This document shows positions 23,773 to 35,478 of a stretch of 64,000 nucleotides of DNA, piece by piece (positions within the stretch are counted from its first letter, which is position 1; every line of letters starts with the position of its first letter). The notes beneath the pieces were generated by a model. The model did not search any database. It saw only the letters and a list, made by a program, of their open reading frames with translations, and was not told the DNA's origin. Both the position numbers and the translations under genes were made by a program. Origin of the DNA: Podocnemis expansa (taxonomy: Eukaryota; Chordata; Testudines; Podocnemididae); contig ML681998.1 in the NCBI GenBank assembly GCA_007922195.1, positions 15,952,783-16,016,782 of the forward strand, read 5' to 3'.

Positions 23773-24295
23773 ATATATAGAGTCAAGGTTAACCTTGAAT
23801 GCAGCAGTTAGGTATGATTTGATGTACATTATGTTTCGATGAGAAACTTCCAACCTTTTACAAGACTGTGTCTTTATATTACTCATTAGACTGAAGCCTT
23901 ACTCAACATCTGTACTAGATGCTTGAAATGTACCACATACATCAACCAACTGGGCCAGGAATGTGAACTTACCATCTGTCAGTGTATAAGTGACAATGTC
24001 TAAGAACATTTGTAGTGCATCAGCCTTTAGTTTAAAATTTAGCCTCACATTTCTGGAATCAATGATCAAGCCCCTTTAAATGAATGGGGTATAATAAACT
24101 AAGAGAAAACACAAATGGAGGGCTAGATTCTTAATTCCACTGAAGCTTCCTTTAACACTCTGGCAGTGCAAAAGGGCCTTAAAATGGGTCTCATTTAAAT
24201 CTTGTCTGATTTGCTGTTGCAGTATGACCTGATCCCATGTCTTACACTCCCCTGCATTTATCTTCATCCTATTCTGTAAATTGTCCCTCTTCAAA

Positions 24296-24421
24296 GCATC
24301 TGACGAAGTGGGATATTCTCCCACAAAAGCCCATGTGATAAATAAATCTGTTAGTCTTTAAGTGCCACAAGACACCTTGCTTTTTTTGCTTTACTAGACT
24401 AACACGGCTGCCCCTTTGGAA
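24296..24421 (+). repeat. Penelope-like element 3' tail
   Basis: Contains GCATCTGACGAAGTGGGATA, then CTCCCACAAAAGCCCATGTG, AAATCTGTTAGTCTTTAAGT and TAGACTAACACGGCTGCCCC, the full ordered tail signature in sense orientation. Confidence 0.75.
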
Positions 24422-24757
24422 TTTAAGTCCCTGTTGTGCTGCCCAACTGGGGTAAAAGGGGTTCAAAGTGGATCGGGCCCTAAATGTCCAAAACATAGAT
24501 TGAAGTTAAGTAGGTAGCTTCAGATTCGATCATGAGACTGACTTGTTGAGGGGATTGTATTTAGTGTCTAGCTATCAACCTTAAAAATACACCTATTCTG
24601 CCCTCAGTAAACACATTAAATTACCATGCGTTACAAATCAAAATCACTAGGTAGCAACCACTTCCCAGATTCCCTTGGGACAACACCTTAAATAAAGTTA
24701 TCTGAGAAATTCAAAATTTGTAAAGGTGGCAACAGCAGAAAACATGTTTCAAGACAG

Positions 24758-24928
24758 TTTCTTCTTCGAGCACTGCTCGGATGCATTCAGTAATAGTTGT
24801 CTCCGTGCCGGAGTGCTGGATTGGTCGGAAAAAACTTGTCCTAGCCTGTCAGAAGAGGGGAGGTAGCCACCGCCCCTCGCGCCACCCGTGGCTATGTATG
24901 CGGCCGTCTCACCGCCCCCTCCTCAGTT
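24758..24928 (+). repeat. Left inverted terminal repeat of the DIRS-like element
   Basis: Pairs in reverse complement with 29524-29695. Shared blocks include GGATTGGTCGG, AACTTGTCCTAGCCTGTCAG and GCCCCCTCCTCAGTT. Differences are mostly C/T and G/A changes, consistent with CpG decay after insertion. Confidence 0.85.
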
Positions 24929-25087
24929 TCATTTCTTCCGCCTTGTGCGTCGGATCTAGAACGTCTGCTCCTTGCTAATCGCAAGCAGCCTGTCTCTTCG
25001 TTGGATTCACTGTCTGGCAGGGCACATCTCCTTTGTGGATTTAATCCACCGCGACAGCCAACACCGGACTGGAATGTCGGATCGACG

Positions 25088-26830
25088 ATGCCGGGGTTTA
25101 AACCCTGTGCCGAGTGTGGCAAGGCCTTCGCCCGGGACGACCCCTATGGGAAGTGCCTCAGGTGCCTGGGCAAAAACCACATGGTCTTGGCGTGTTCCAT
25201 TTGTCTCTCCTTTAAACCTCGAATGATTAAGGAGAGGGAACAGCGACGCCGCGCCCTAGCCTCGGAGGAGGCTAGGCACCCTTCACCCGAGGCCTCAGGT
25301 GAGAGCCCGGCACCAAGACCCAGCTCAGCGCCGGAGCCTACGCGGCACCATGCCACCGGTGGCCGCCACCGCCGCCACACCACCTCGGTGCCGACTCTGG
25401 CACCACAGCGCCTACCCGGCACCTCAGCACTGATCGAGGTTGCCCTCAGCCAGCCCAGCACCGCGCCATATCGTCTCCGGTGCCAGTGGCACAGTACAGC
25501 CCGGCCTCACCTGTGCCAACATCACCTTGGCACTGGGTGACCCCACCCTCGGCACTACAAAGTCCGCTAATGAGTGAATGGGAACACCCAAGTGCTCCTC
25601 CCTCCCCTAGAGAAGACTTGCCTGCAACTCACGCGGAGTTGCTTCTTGTCTTGTCCACCCCAGAAGCGGTGGAAGGAGCACAAGCCATGCTGCTCCTTCC
25701 TAACCCACCTGCCCCACTCCCAACCAGATGGGGCAAACCAGCCTTCATTTTGAAGGCCTGGGTTCACATGGGACGCTCACCTTCACCGTCCAGCCCCCGC
25801 CTTCCTCCCCGGCGGGGGTGGGCACCACTCCACCAATGGCACCGGGTTGGGAATCCCGATCCCTGTCCCCTGCTTCCAGCCTGGAAGAGGTATCTTCTAG
25901 GTGCTCCAAACGGCCTTGGCGCTGCACACCGGTTCTGTCACCCTTCTGATTTCGACCACAACAGTGGTCTCCTGAGGGCACTCCCCCATCTCCGCGGTGG
26001 ACCTCCGGTGCCACGCTGTCCCCGGCACTGGAGTCCTTCATGGGCAATCTTCTGGCACACTTTGATCTGCTGTGCCGGGCCACAGCCCACTATAGGTATG
26101 GAGGTGGAGCCCCTGAACCTCCCTCCTGATACCTTGTTTGGACCAGCATTCACTTCTACGGTGCCTTTAGCAATCCCACCCCACCCAAGCTTGTGGGACC
26201 TTGTATGCTCTCGGTGGCAAAGTCCAAGCTGTGTCCCCCCCGGTTTTGGATACGGCGAGCATGAAATATTGGGTTTCCGAATTGGACTACCCCTCGCTCG
26301 CTGGCCACCCAGTCCTCCCCAGGGACGTGATCCTAGATGGCAATGGAGGCCGGAGAACCCCCCAGGGACCCCCTCCCTGGCACCAGGGAGACCAGGGAAC
26401 TGGATTTGTTAGGCCACAAGGTATAGTCCTTGTCAGCTTTTCAACTGTGGGTGGTAAACAACCAGGCTATAACCAGCAGGTATTTGCTGGATGTCTGGGA
26501 GTCCCTTTAGAAATTTAGGAATATGCTCCCACCCGAGGCCAGGGATGAGTATGATGCCTTCTTGGAGGAAGACAACATAATATCTTAAGATCTCCTTCTC
26601 TCAGCCCGCAATGCAATGGACGCTGCAGCTCACACCATGGCCTCGGCGGTTACCCTCCGTAGGGTAGCATGGCTCAGGGAGTCTAGAGCACCTCCTAACA
26701 CTCAGCAGGCAGTCCTCGACCTGCCTTTTGAGGGGAACATCCTGTTTCTCCTGGAAACCCTCTCCGTGGTGGGTACAGCCTGGGATCCTCGGGGAGAAAC
26801 CAAGTATTTTGGCCTCCTCCCTCCCGGACC
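25088..26830 (+). pseudogene. DIRS-like gag ORF (frameshifted)
   Basis: The ATG at 25088 begins MPGFKPCAECGKAFARDD. A C-X2-C pair is followed by CLRCLGKNHMVLACSIC, that is C-X2-C-X4-H-X4-C-X2-C, and a basic stretch (MIKEREQRRRA). This Cys/His cluster is what I expect at the N-terminus of DIRS gag-like proteins. A Pro/Ser-rich middle follows, with the reading frame shifting at about 25450-25500 and again later. The C-terminal part returns at 26600-26750 as ARNAMDAAAHTMASAVTLRR, then VAWLRE and QQAVLDLPFEGNILF, the conserved gag C-terminal block. The protein is broken by at least two frame changes and stops near 26515 and 26586. Confidence 0.7.
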
Positions 26831-27129
26831 CACCCCCCTCCCCCGGCCAACTTAGTTTCGCAATTCCCTGGGTGGGACAACCTGCCTTTTTTTCCCTTTC
26901 ACCTCATTCTCGGCAGAAAGAAGGGTCTTCAGTCACTCCTTCGCAGGGAGGGGCCCCCCTGACCATTACCCTCTTTACTCTTGGGGTGCAGGGGCCCCCC
27001 GTGACGACATTGTTGCCCTTTTTCCCCATAGGGAAGATAGGCCTGTGGGGAACCACCCAATCCCTTTCCATTTTCTCCCTCCCTCGATTGCGGGAACAAA
27101 GATTTGATTGGGACGCCAGGGCTGCCAAT

Positions 27130-29370
27130 GTATGATGCCCACCTATGGTGCTGGTATCCCAATACTGTAGTTACCACCAAACCCCCCCCCCCCACTCCTT
27201 AAGCAGCAACTATTCTGAGGACGAAAGCCACCCCTCTCCTACTCCTAACAACCCTCCTTCCCGAATACTCCTCATCGTGCTCCCTCCCTAAGCCCTCGTT
27301 GAGGGATGGAGGCGCATCTCGTTGTAGCCCAACTATGGCAGGGCTCGAAGACACGCACATCTGAAGCCTACTCACAACAGGACTGTGCCTGTGGCCATGA
27401 TGCGTATCCCAGGTAGGCCCCCTCACTCTGGGTTAGGAGAAGGGCAGGGGATGTCCCGGGTCACACCACCATCTTCTGCGCTGTGACTCAACCCCCCCAC
27501 ACCCCTTCCGATGAGACCTTCATCTGCGCATTAAGGGGACACATCTATGTAGTACTGTATTCAGCTACCTGGATAGCTACTTCATCGGGAAGGGACCTCT
27601 ACAGGGGGTTTTACCCCTGCACGGGCCCCAGGTACAGCCTACCCCTGCTTCCCACCCTCATACGGTTCCTCGTCTCTGCCCTATGGTCATCTAGTGGGAA
27701 CCAGGGGCTCGCCTTGGGAATCCTCACCTTGGTCTACCACCTCCGAGGTAGCCCACGCTTCCCTGACGTCACCAAAGTACGGCTGGGGTCACCCTTTTTA
27801 AACCCTGAAGGGGAAATACCTTGCCGTGTATCATAGGTTGGGAAACTACATAAGGTCTATCCCTTAGAGTGCCCTCCTATGTGGTTCCCGCCTCAGTACC
27901 TGCTGTGCCCAGGGCACTTGCGTCATCCCGTGACCTATGGTCTTACTCCCTAGCACGGGCCCCTCCCCCTTTCTGCCCTGCACCCTGCAGGACCATCCCA
28001 CTATGCTGCACATAGCTCCTTGATGCTACAGCGTTTTCCCCCATAAGCATTGGCGATGCCTGGCAGTTCTGTGGTTCCACTCTTTCCCTTCTTAAGGACC
28101 TGCCTATTCCCACTGCCTATTCCCAATGGCATCACACACAGAATCCAGTCTGTACAACATGTAAGAGTTTGGAGCTATAACCCTTTATTCACCCTTTGGC
28201 TTTCTCCAGGGTTCTCTGAGGGTGGCCATCAGATGCAGCAGCTGCCACTTTGTTACAGGCCATTCTCTAGCTCAAGAAGGACCCTCCCTTGGCAGCAGAG
28301 TTGTTCACTATCCATGTATAGAAGAGTTTTTCCACCCTGACAGCCCTGACATGGCAAAGTGGTAGCGTTCTCCGTCAGGAATGAACCTTAGGTACTGAGT
28401 TTGCAGTCCTTCTCGACCCTCCTTCAATTCTCGGTCTCTGAGGGGCTGTCTAGATGGTAGTAGGGTTCTCTGCCATCCCTTTTCCTTCCCCTTACGCTTA
28501 GTGAGAGCCTCAAGGGGGAAAACCCCATAAGCATAGACCAAGGGGCCCCTACCTTACATCCTAGCTCCCCACAACCCTTAGTAGGCCATTTTTCGTCAAC
28601 ATTGTCTTAGGCCACCATGCGGTCAGTGCTTTTCTGGGGCCTCTCTCTTGTGAGAGCCCAGTCGTGGTACCAGCTTAGCTGAAATCTGCGCTTCTTTGCT
28701 AGCAGGTCGTGAATTAGCGTGCCGTGGGCCCATCCTGCTTGTCTCGACTCTATACATCACAGCTAGTGTCCCATGGTCTTCTCAGTCGCTCTCGGGTCCA
28801 CCGCACAACCTTGTATCCTTCCCTATCCTTAGCCAGACGGCTTGCTTGACCGCATCCTAGGTAAGGGGCATGGCCATCCCCTTACTTCTTGCATACTCAG
28901 TAGTCGCCAGATCAATCCATGACTACATGGCTCCTGCAAAAGCCTTCGGGTGCTCTATGCCTGCCCTTTCTTTGTTCTCGCATGAGACGTGGCCATATGG
29001 CTAGCCTCATCGGCCAGTTTTCAGTGTTCTCCTTCGAGGCTGCGTGACATGGCCTAGGCCAGACAGTGTAGTCTATTGATTACATTCCACGTTTTTTCTC
29101 CTGGGCGGGGCACCTGCATAACCTGTCTTCTTAGGTTGCGCCCCTTTTCTCCAGCTCTGCTGACTTCGCCGACCTGCATATGTACTTTGCCTCGGTGGGT
29201 TCAGTTTTGCCCTCTTCTGGTTGACCTTCAGCCCTTGCTTCTTACGGGCCGCCAAGGCCCATTCGCCTCTTATCTTTGTCAAACGTCTTGCTGCGGGGCC
29301 TCTACCTTACAGGGTTTGTTGCTGTGCTGTAGGCGGAAGTACCAACTCCACCTGCCGTCCTTTCAGCATG
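27130..29370. other. Unrecognised interior of the DIRS-like element
   Basis: In this position a complete DIRS would carry RT, RNase H and recombinase. I read all frames and found none of the usual signatures (FRMV, VLPFG, YLDD, AATW...HTF). The stretch is C-rich, CpG-containing and stop-rich, with the longest open frame about 117 codons (27483-27836) and no known match. It may be heavily decayed coding sequence, a recombinant interior or an inserted unknown repeat. Confidence 0.5.
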
Positions 29371-29379
29371 GCTAGTAGT

Positions 29380-29480
29380 TACCTATTACTGAATGTTTCC
29401 CAGCAGCGCTCGAAGAAGGATGGTGGGTTACTCTTCAGTAACTGTCCTTCTTCGAGATGGGCTGCTCGGATCCATTCAGG
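29380..29480. repeat. Internal complementary region of the DIRS-like element
   Basis: The first half (TATTACTGAATGTTTCCCAG to CGCTCGAAGAAGGA) is complementary to the left terminus at 24761-24800. The second half (GGTGGGTTACTCTTCAGTAA to GATCCATTCAG) is complementary to the outermost right terminus at 29660-29725. In the DIRS replication model this region templates completion of the ends during circle formation. Confidence 0.8.
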
Positions 29481-29523
29481 TCCCTCTCCTCCATCCCCGC
29501 TTCTGGAGTTGGTGACTCTAAGG

Positions 29524-29722
29524 AACTGAGGAGGGGGCGAGGAGGCAGCTGTATATATAGCCACAGGTGGCGCAAGGGGCGGTGGCCACCTCCCCTCTTC
29601 TGACAGGCTAGGACAAGTTTTTGCCGACCAATCCAGTGCTCCAGCACGGAGACGCCTATTACTGAATGGATCTGAGCAGCCCATCTCAAAGAAGGATGGT
29701 TACTGAAGAGTAACCCACCATT
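29524..29722 (-). repeat. Right inverted terminal repeat of the DIRS-like element
   Basis: Reverse complement of the left terminus as far as about 29695. It extends outward to 29722 (GGTTACTGAAGAGTAACCCA) with sequence that is absent from the left end but repeated in the internal complementary region. The unequal ends are typical of DIRS. Confidence 0.8.
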
Positions 29723-30589
29723 CTCACAGCATCACATCTCTGTAACCAGGGCCATTTTTTGTGCCTAAAGGATTTGCATCAAACAGAGCTAGGTTAGAGT
29801 CTGTTACATTATCATGCCCAATCATACCTCTCAAAAGCTAAATATGGGAGAACAATTCCCTAGGTGAACGGCAAAACATTAATTAGGCATACAGGAAACT
29901 TTAAACATTGTGAGTATCTTCCCTTAATATAAAGTGTCTCTAATATCTCAGTTTTGGAGTTTGTTTGTTTTTTTATCCAAATCATTTTCAACAATAAAAG
30001 GGAGGCTATAATTAGTATGCCCGGAATGTAAATACTCTCAGAACTAAAATAAACTAAAATAAGCAAAATGAGGTACAGTTGAGATTTATGTGTCTGGTAA
30101 TGGAATGTAATAAAGATAGTTTAATAATTTTTAATTTTTGGCAGTTAAAGCAAACCTAATCAAAGCTGCAAGAAGCAAGAGTATATATGGATTTGTGAAA
30201 GAAAATGATTAATTTTCTAACAAGTTCTTGGGGAAATAGAAATTTAAAGGCTTTTATTATTGCACTGCTGGCAATATTTTTTTCCTTCTGCCTTAAATGA
30301 CTTTTTATTCTTTCAGTTTTTCATTTCATTTTCCTAATCATTAGATTTTGTTTCCTTCTACCACAGGAGTCTATACAAAGTTACATTGTAAAGTCCCACC
30401 TTGACAAACTGATGGCATTAGAATCTCTCACAGAAAAGAAAATGAATCTGAAATTAATCCAACTTCTTTTTGCTTATTTTAAAAGATCGCTTTTCTTTCA
30501 GGAGCTTTTGTATATTCAAGCCTTTTAGCAAGTGAGAAGCAAAGCATTCACCCTTGATAGAGATGCTAAATGTCTCAATACAATTTTGC

Positions 30590-31130
30590 TTAGGTCTTTC
30601 CAGCTAAGTATCCTCCTCCAGCTCCAGCCTGGCTCTGGCCTCCTTTGCCTGCAGCCCAGCTCCCGTCTCCTGCCCCCACAGAGAGCCCTGAGTCCCTGCA
30701 GCAGACTGCATGGCAGCCTCTGGGAGCCCCATGACTTAGCCCTGCCCATCTCTCAGGGTTCCCCCTCTTGCCCAGGCTCAGGGCTGCTTACCTCCTGGGG
30801 CCCACACAAGCCCCAAAGATGCCACCATCTCTGCACAAGCAGCCTGGTGCAGAGGAGAGGGAGAGATTTAAATTTCCCTCCCCCTCTGCTCCTTCCCTGG
30901 CTACGTGCAGCAGGGGGGAGGGGCCATCAGCTTTCACAGCTCCTGGCAGGCTGCCTCTGCAAGAGCCTGTGCTGCTGCCGGAGCTGAGATGACACTGACT
31001 GATACACAGGGCTCGTCCCGACTAGGTATAGGCATGGCTGCCTGCCCTGTGCTGTCGGACGTGCTGCCTGTGCCGGTGAGTGGGGGCCACTGTGGCCCCG
31101 CCCACCTGCGCAGCTTACAGGGAACATTGG
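30590..31130. repeat. GC-rich unclassified repeat block
   Basis: The block is abruptly GC-rich within AT-rich intron. Its right end, reverse-complemented, is CCAATGTTCCCTGTAAGCTG, which recurs as GCAATGTTCCCTTTAAGCTG at 23327, so it is the end of a dispersed element. Open frames here on both strands (up to 151 codons) are Leu/Pro/Ala-rich and disagree with each other. I found no target duplication, so the left boundary is uncertain. Confidence 0.45.
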
Positions 31131-31322
31131 GCACGTGCTAACCAAGACAATTCAGTTAGGGTAGATGGGGCCTTTTCACAACAGCTGATTAGAAAGTGAG
31201 AATGTAGACACAAATGTTGGACCTTAGAGCTCTCAACAAGTTAACAAAAGCTCAGAAATTCAAGGTGGTCACCTGTTATTCATTGGAACAAGGAGATGGG
31301 TCTTCGGCCCTAGACTTCCAGG

Positions 31323-31345
31323 GTGTGTGTGTGTGTGTGTGTGTA
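31323..31345. repeat. (GT)n microsatellite
   Basis: About eleven GT units just upstream of the DIRS recombinase fragment. Confidence 0.95.
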
Positions 31346-31439
31346 TTTCCTAACTGTACTTTCCCCTTTGTGCATTTTTCCTCCTACTGAAGATTCTGAT
31401 AAAGTAGAAGAAAGCCCATGTAATCCTTACTGCTTTTAT

Positions 31440-32775
31440 GCAGCTGAGACGAACCTTGGTATCTTTATCTGATGAAGCTCGTGATATGCCCACTGATCTC
31501 TCTTCCAGCCACATCACATCATGCATCCCAGTTTGGTAATCTTCCACACCAAGGCTTGGTTCCTATATGGCTCCGGTATTTAGAATCAGCATGGTTAAAA
31601 GAGGTAGAGAAGGTCCTGCTCCAGTGCAGAAAGCCCTCCATGCAGCACACTTACTTATAGAAATGGTCCAGATTCTAGGCTTGGTGCACATCCAGACAGA
31701 TGTCTCCAGTCTCAGCATTTCTTCTTCATACTCTAAACTATTCCCTGACTCATAAAAAATCAGGGTTGTCTCTGCAGTCCATAAAATTCCATCTACTGCC
31801 TGTTACAGCATTTAACCAACCTGTAGAAAGGATCTCAATCCTTTTTCATCCTTCCTCTTAAAGGTTCCTGAAGGAAATAATAAATCTCTTCCCCAAATCT
31901 GACCTCCCCATTCCTTCATGGACCTTAAACTTAGTGCTGAAAAGGTTGACAAGACCCTTTTGTAATCTGTGGACACCTGCTTGCTGTTACATCTGTCAAT
32001 TGAAAACCATCATCTTAATCACAATCATTATGGCAAGGACAATCAGGAATATGGTAGCCCTAATGTTGCAACCCCCTACACAATATTTTTCTCAATAATG
32101 TCACATTTACTCTTCATCCAAGATTAATTCCTAAGGTGGTTTCATCATTCCACATGAATCAGTCCATTTGTCTTCCAGCTTTGTACCCTAAGCCTCACCA
32201 CAACAACAGGGAGGCTATACTTTACATGCTAGATGTCAGGAAGGCTGTGGTATTCTATGTTGACAGGACTTAATCTTTTAGAAAGTTCCGTGGACAATTT
32301 CTTTCTATCACGGAAAGAGCCAAAGACTCAGCTATATCATCCCAAAGGCTTTTCAAGTGGTCTTGAACTGAATTAAACAATGCTGCTAAATTCATAACAT
32401 GTCTCCTATGTACTTGGGTGCATATGCCTTCCATCTGTCACATTCCTTAAGGAAGTCCCCATCACAGAAATCTGTAGAGCACCAACATGGGCCTAAATTC
32501 ATACCTTTGTGAAGCATTATGCAGTTACTGGAAACAGCCTCTGAAGCTATCTTTACCTCCATACTGTTATCAATGGTGGCTAAGACCAATCCAGATCTGA
32601 AGCCTGAGCCTTCCTAAAGGGGTATTGCTTGGTAGTCACCCACAATGGAGAACTCACAGGGACACTATTCAAAAAAGTATTACTCTCTCACCTTGTGAAG
32701 CAGTGATGCTTCCTGGAGCACCACAGGGACACACATCTTGAAGAAATGTCATTACTGCAGAGGGTAAGTAATGTA
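31440..32775 (+). mobile_element. DIRS fragment: tyrosine recombinase and 3' terminus
   Basis: The + strand carries a recombinase relic: EKVLLQCRKPS at 31600, then SLQSIKFHLLPVTAFNQPVE near 31770-31825. These are the N-terminal, core-binding-like motifs of DIRS YR. Further on are TLNLVLKRLTRPFCNL at 31925 and HHNNREAILYMLDVRKAVVF near 32200. The right end (32723-32775) in reverse complement reads CATTTCTTCAAGATGTGTGT then CCCTGTG, the DIRS terminus type seen at 5765. Gag and RT are absent, so the copy is 5'-truncated. A (GT)n run lies just upstream at 31323-31345. Confidence 0.65.
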
Positions 32776-32975
32776 GGAACTTCTGTGTAGGCATCCAACT
32801 TGGAACATTTTTGCCTTCATTATCATTGTAGTTGTGTGTATAACTTGGGTAAAATTATAAGAAAAAAATGTTTTCTTTATAATGTCAGAAATGTCTTTTC
32901 ATTTAAAAACAGCTCAGCCTACACTGAAATAATCTTACCATGAAAGCAGCAAGAATTGCCTGTTATCTTGTAGAA

Positions 32976-33159
32976 CAGGTGTGGCCAAACTTCAGCTCAA
33001 AAGCCACATGTGGCTCTTGAATGAAAAAGTGGCTCGTGGAAGAATGTCAGCAAATCAATTTAGTAGGTAAAAATATATGGCTATATGCCTCAGTGTGGCT
33101 CTTGAAGGTTTAATAATCAACTTGTGTGGCTCTTGAGATCCATATGTCTGGCCACCATG
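32976..33159. mobile_element. Short hAT MITE related to the 2.4-kb hAT
   Basis: The left end CAGGTGTGGCCAAACTTCAG and the right 100 bp (GTAGGTAAAAATATATGGCT onward) closely match both ends of the element at 11416-13851. This is therefore an internally deleted derivative. The flanks TGTAGAAC and TGTAGAAG are compatible with an 8-bp duplication with one mismatch, though the exact end is ambiguous by one or two bases. Confidence 0.75.
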
Positions 33160-33218
33160 TAGAAGATAAAAAAAATACCCCACCTGTGATTAGTTCAGAA
33201 CTTCGCAATCTTCTGTAT

Positions 33219-33873
33219 CTGGCTCGTCCAACCTGTAGCCTGTGGGCTTGAATCCCCCTTGTCGAAGGCTGCTGTCCAGCCTGCTAGTGCAAAGGAGTAG
33301 CCCCTCCTTCCATCCTTCTGCCAACCAGCTACAGCAGTAGCCCCACAACCCCTGAACGGGCTTCTGCAGCAGTTATTCCCTCTTCTCCAGCCCTGAGGTT
33401 GCAGGATGCAATAGCAGATCCTCCATTTCAGCCCCATGCCTGCTGGGTACCATAGCACCAACTCCATCCAGAGTTTACTGAAAGCAGCACTAGTACCTCT
33501 CTTCCAGCCCCTAGGTGGAAGGGCACAAAGGTAGCGCTTCCCTTCCAGTCCCAAGGTGTCAGGGCCACAGGCACATACGTAACTCCCTCCCCCACAATGG
33601 CTGGGCTCAGCAGCAGACCCTCCCCTCTAATCCTGTGTCAGCTGAATGAAGCAGCAACTCCCTCACCCCTGAGTTGGCCCCAGCAGCCTCTCCCATCCAA
33701 CCCTGAGATCCCTCTGGCCCCAAGCCAGCAGGGGCTCAGTAGCAGCTTCCCTCAGCCAGCTGGGCACAGGATTAGCCTGTTCTCCTCCAGCCTCTACTAG
33801 CTCACTAGTCCTCAGGTTGGGAGAAAAAATATTGCAGTGTGGCCTTTCAGCAAAAAAGGTTTGAGTACTCCTG
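33219..33873. mobile_element. hAT non-autonomous element (655 bp)
   Basis: The left end CTGGCTCGTCCAACCTGTAG and the right end, reverse-complemented CAGGAGTACTCAAACCTTTT, are flanked by TTCTGTAT (33211-33218) and TTCTATAT (33874-33881), 7 of 8 identical. The GC-rich interior has no transposase; the minus-strand 119-codon frame is composition-driven. Confidence 0.65.
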
Positions 33874-34387
33874 TTCTATATAATTAAACAAATTACATCT
33901 GTTTCTTTGAATGCTTGTTAGTCTGTGCTGAACCACACTAATTACGAAGATATATATTCCTTTCATAGAAGTCCATGGCTGCAGCAGAGAGCCTTAAAAA
34001 AGGAAATGTAATCAACAATAACTGTCAGAAAACTGCAGGCCATGCAGTAAAGTACTTAGTGGTGTTACTCAATGCAAAGAGGATAATAAAGAGTTGACAC
34101 AACAAAATGTGATAGCTCTTAATAGGTGCCTCAGTTTTCGGGTATCCATCCTGAGATGTGATTTTCAGAAGGTGAATGGTTTAGCATTTTCTAAATGTCA
34201 AGCCTTCTTAAGACAGTAAATCAAGAGCCACTATAATTTGGATTACATATTCTACACGTAAAAAGACAGGGATATATTTATCATGAGACCTAGCTGTAAG
34301 GAAGAAATTGGCGCAACTCATTACGTTATGCATGTTATAATTGTTTGTTGTTTATTTGAGTTTCTCCTCCCCAGAAGTCGGAGTAGA

Positions 34388-34410
34388 GTGTGTGTGTGTG
34401 TGTGTGTGTG
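34388..34410. repeat. (GT)n microsatellite
   Basis: About eleven GT units at the left edge of the possible LTR. Its presence makes the short duplication called for that LTR less reliable. Confidence 0.9.
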
Positions 34411-35478
34411 TAATGCTGTTGTATTGCCAGAGTGCTGAGCAGGTCTGCCTGGCAACTGATGATGCAATCTTGCTGAAAGATTGACAGGGACATTGGCAGG
34501 CAGCCAGCAGACTGAACTCTGCTCAGTAACAGGGGCTGTGTGCAGCAGCAGAGCCTGGTGCAAACTTTCTGGAACTCTGTCAATAGAGTCCTATGGAGCC
34601 TGGCTTTGGTGTGAACGAGGATGCACGGTGATTGGCCCTTTTGCTGGGTATTTAAGGGGAGACCCTTAAGGGGACAGGGGTCTCCGGAGAGGGTTTGCCA
34701 GAGAGCTGTCCTGTGTTTTGCTTCTGCGTGGATGCTTGTGGGAGAGCCGGAGATCGGGAGCCTGAGGGCCCAGGGAAATTGGGTCTGAGTGTCTGGTCTT
34801 TAATGATCAGAAATTCAGGGAAACTGGATGCCTCGGGGAGGGCTCGAAAGAGGATCTCATCGGACCAGTTTGGACCAAGTCCCCAAAGACACGGAGGCCT
34901 CTGATTGAGAGCAGGCTTCGTTTATGGACATTGATTAGGGGCGAAAGGACTATTGATTAGAGGACCCCTGGGCTGCCAGAGGCCTGAAGTAGACGGTCCG
35001 AGTCTGGAGGCTGGACCCAGAGGACGACAAGGGACCACCTCGATCACCATGGGAGTCAGGGTTCAACGCCAAGGGTTCAGTGAAGAAAAACAGTGAGGGT
35101 GTCAGGGGTTTAATTGATAGTAACCTGTCCTGCTATGAGGAGCTTCCTCACATGGGCAATGGTGTCCTGGGTTCAGTCCCACCGGAGAGCAGAGCCTGAG
35201 GGGTTCCGGCAGGTGATCACTTGGGTTTGATTGACTATTTCATCGTTTATCTTATTGTGTTTCAGTTAGGGGTTTGTTTTGTTTCTGGGGTTAGTGTTTA
35301 TACTTGGGGTACTCGGGGGATGTTGGTTAAATAAAACACTGGTTGTTAACTCAATTGGCCTGATCTTTCACTGCTGCTGGGAATAAGGTGCCGGAGGTTG
35401 ATAGACGCCTCGGGTGGGAGGTCCCAATTTGTATCCAGGGTAAATTTTTTCCGACCATAGTGAGGGATCACCCACACA
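34409..35478 (+). repeat. Possible solo LTR (about 1.07 kb)
   Basis: Boundaries TGTAATGCTG and CACCCACACA give a TG...CA unit flanked by GTGTG and GTGTT. The left flank is a (GT)n tract, so the duplication may be coincidental. A TATA-like TATTTAAG sits at 34649 after GTGATTGGCCC, and AATAAA is at 35330, both on the + strand. No coding region is attached. It could also be an unrelated long repeat; a second copy would settle the ends. Confidence 0.4.

Larger units (their letters stand above)
24757..29722 (+). mobile_element. DIRS-like retroelement with inverted termini and internal complementary region
   Basis: The left terminus 24758-24928 (CTTCTTCGAGCACTGCTCGG onward) is repeated in inverted form at 29524-29695. 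Long stretches are nearly identical, for example AACTTGTCCTAGCCTGTCAG and the following AAGAGGGGAGGT. Just inside the right terminus, 29380-29480 joins the complement of the left end to the complement of the outermost right end. That is the diagnostic internal complementary region of DIRS elements. A gag-like ORF starts at 25088. The 4.97 kb length is normal for the family. No target duplication is seen, as expected for recombinase-mediated insertion. I cannot recognise RT or recombinase in the interior. Confidence 0.85.

Noticed and set aside
25480..26412. 310-codon + strand frame as a host gene
   Set aside because: It lies inside the DIRS-like element, in the Pro/Ser-rich gag region, one frame away from the Cys/His-rich start. 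It has no independent domain and no splice or promoter context.
30368..30526. Open stretch of about 53 codons after a TTCTACCACAG acceptor-like site
   Set aside because: There is no suitable donor before the stop, the peptide matches nothing I know in VPS13B, and the composition is that of AT-rich intron.
30532..31141. GC-rich block as a CpG-island promoter with short ORFs
   Set aside because: Its edge recurs at 23.3 kb as part of a dispersed repeat, and the frames on the two strands conflict.
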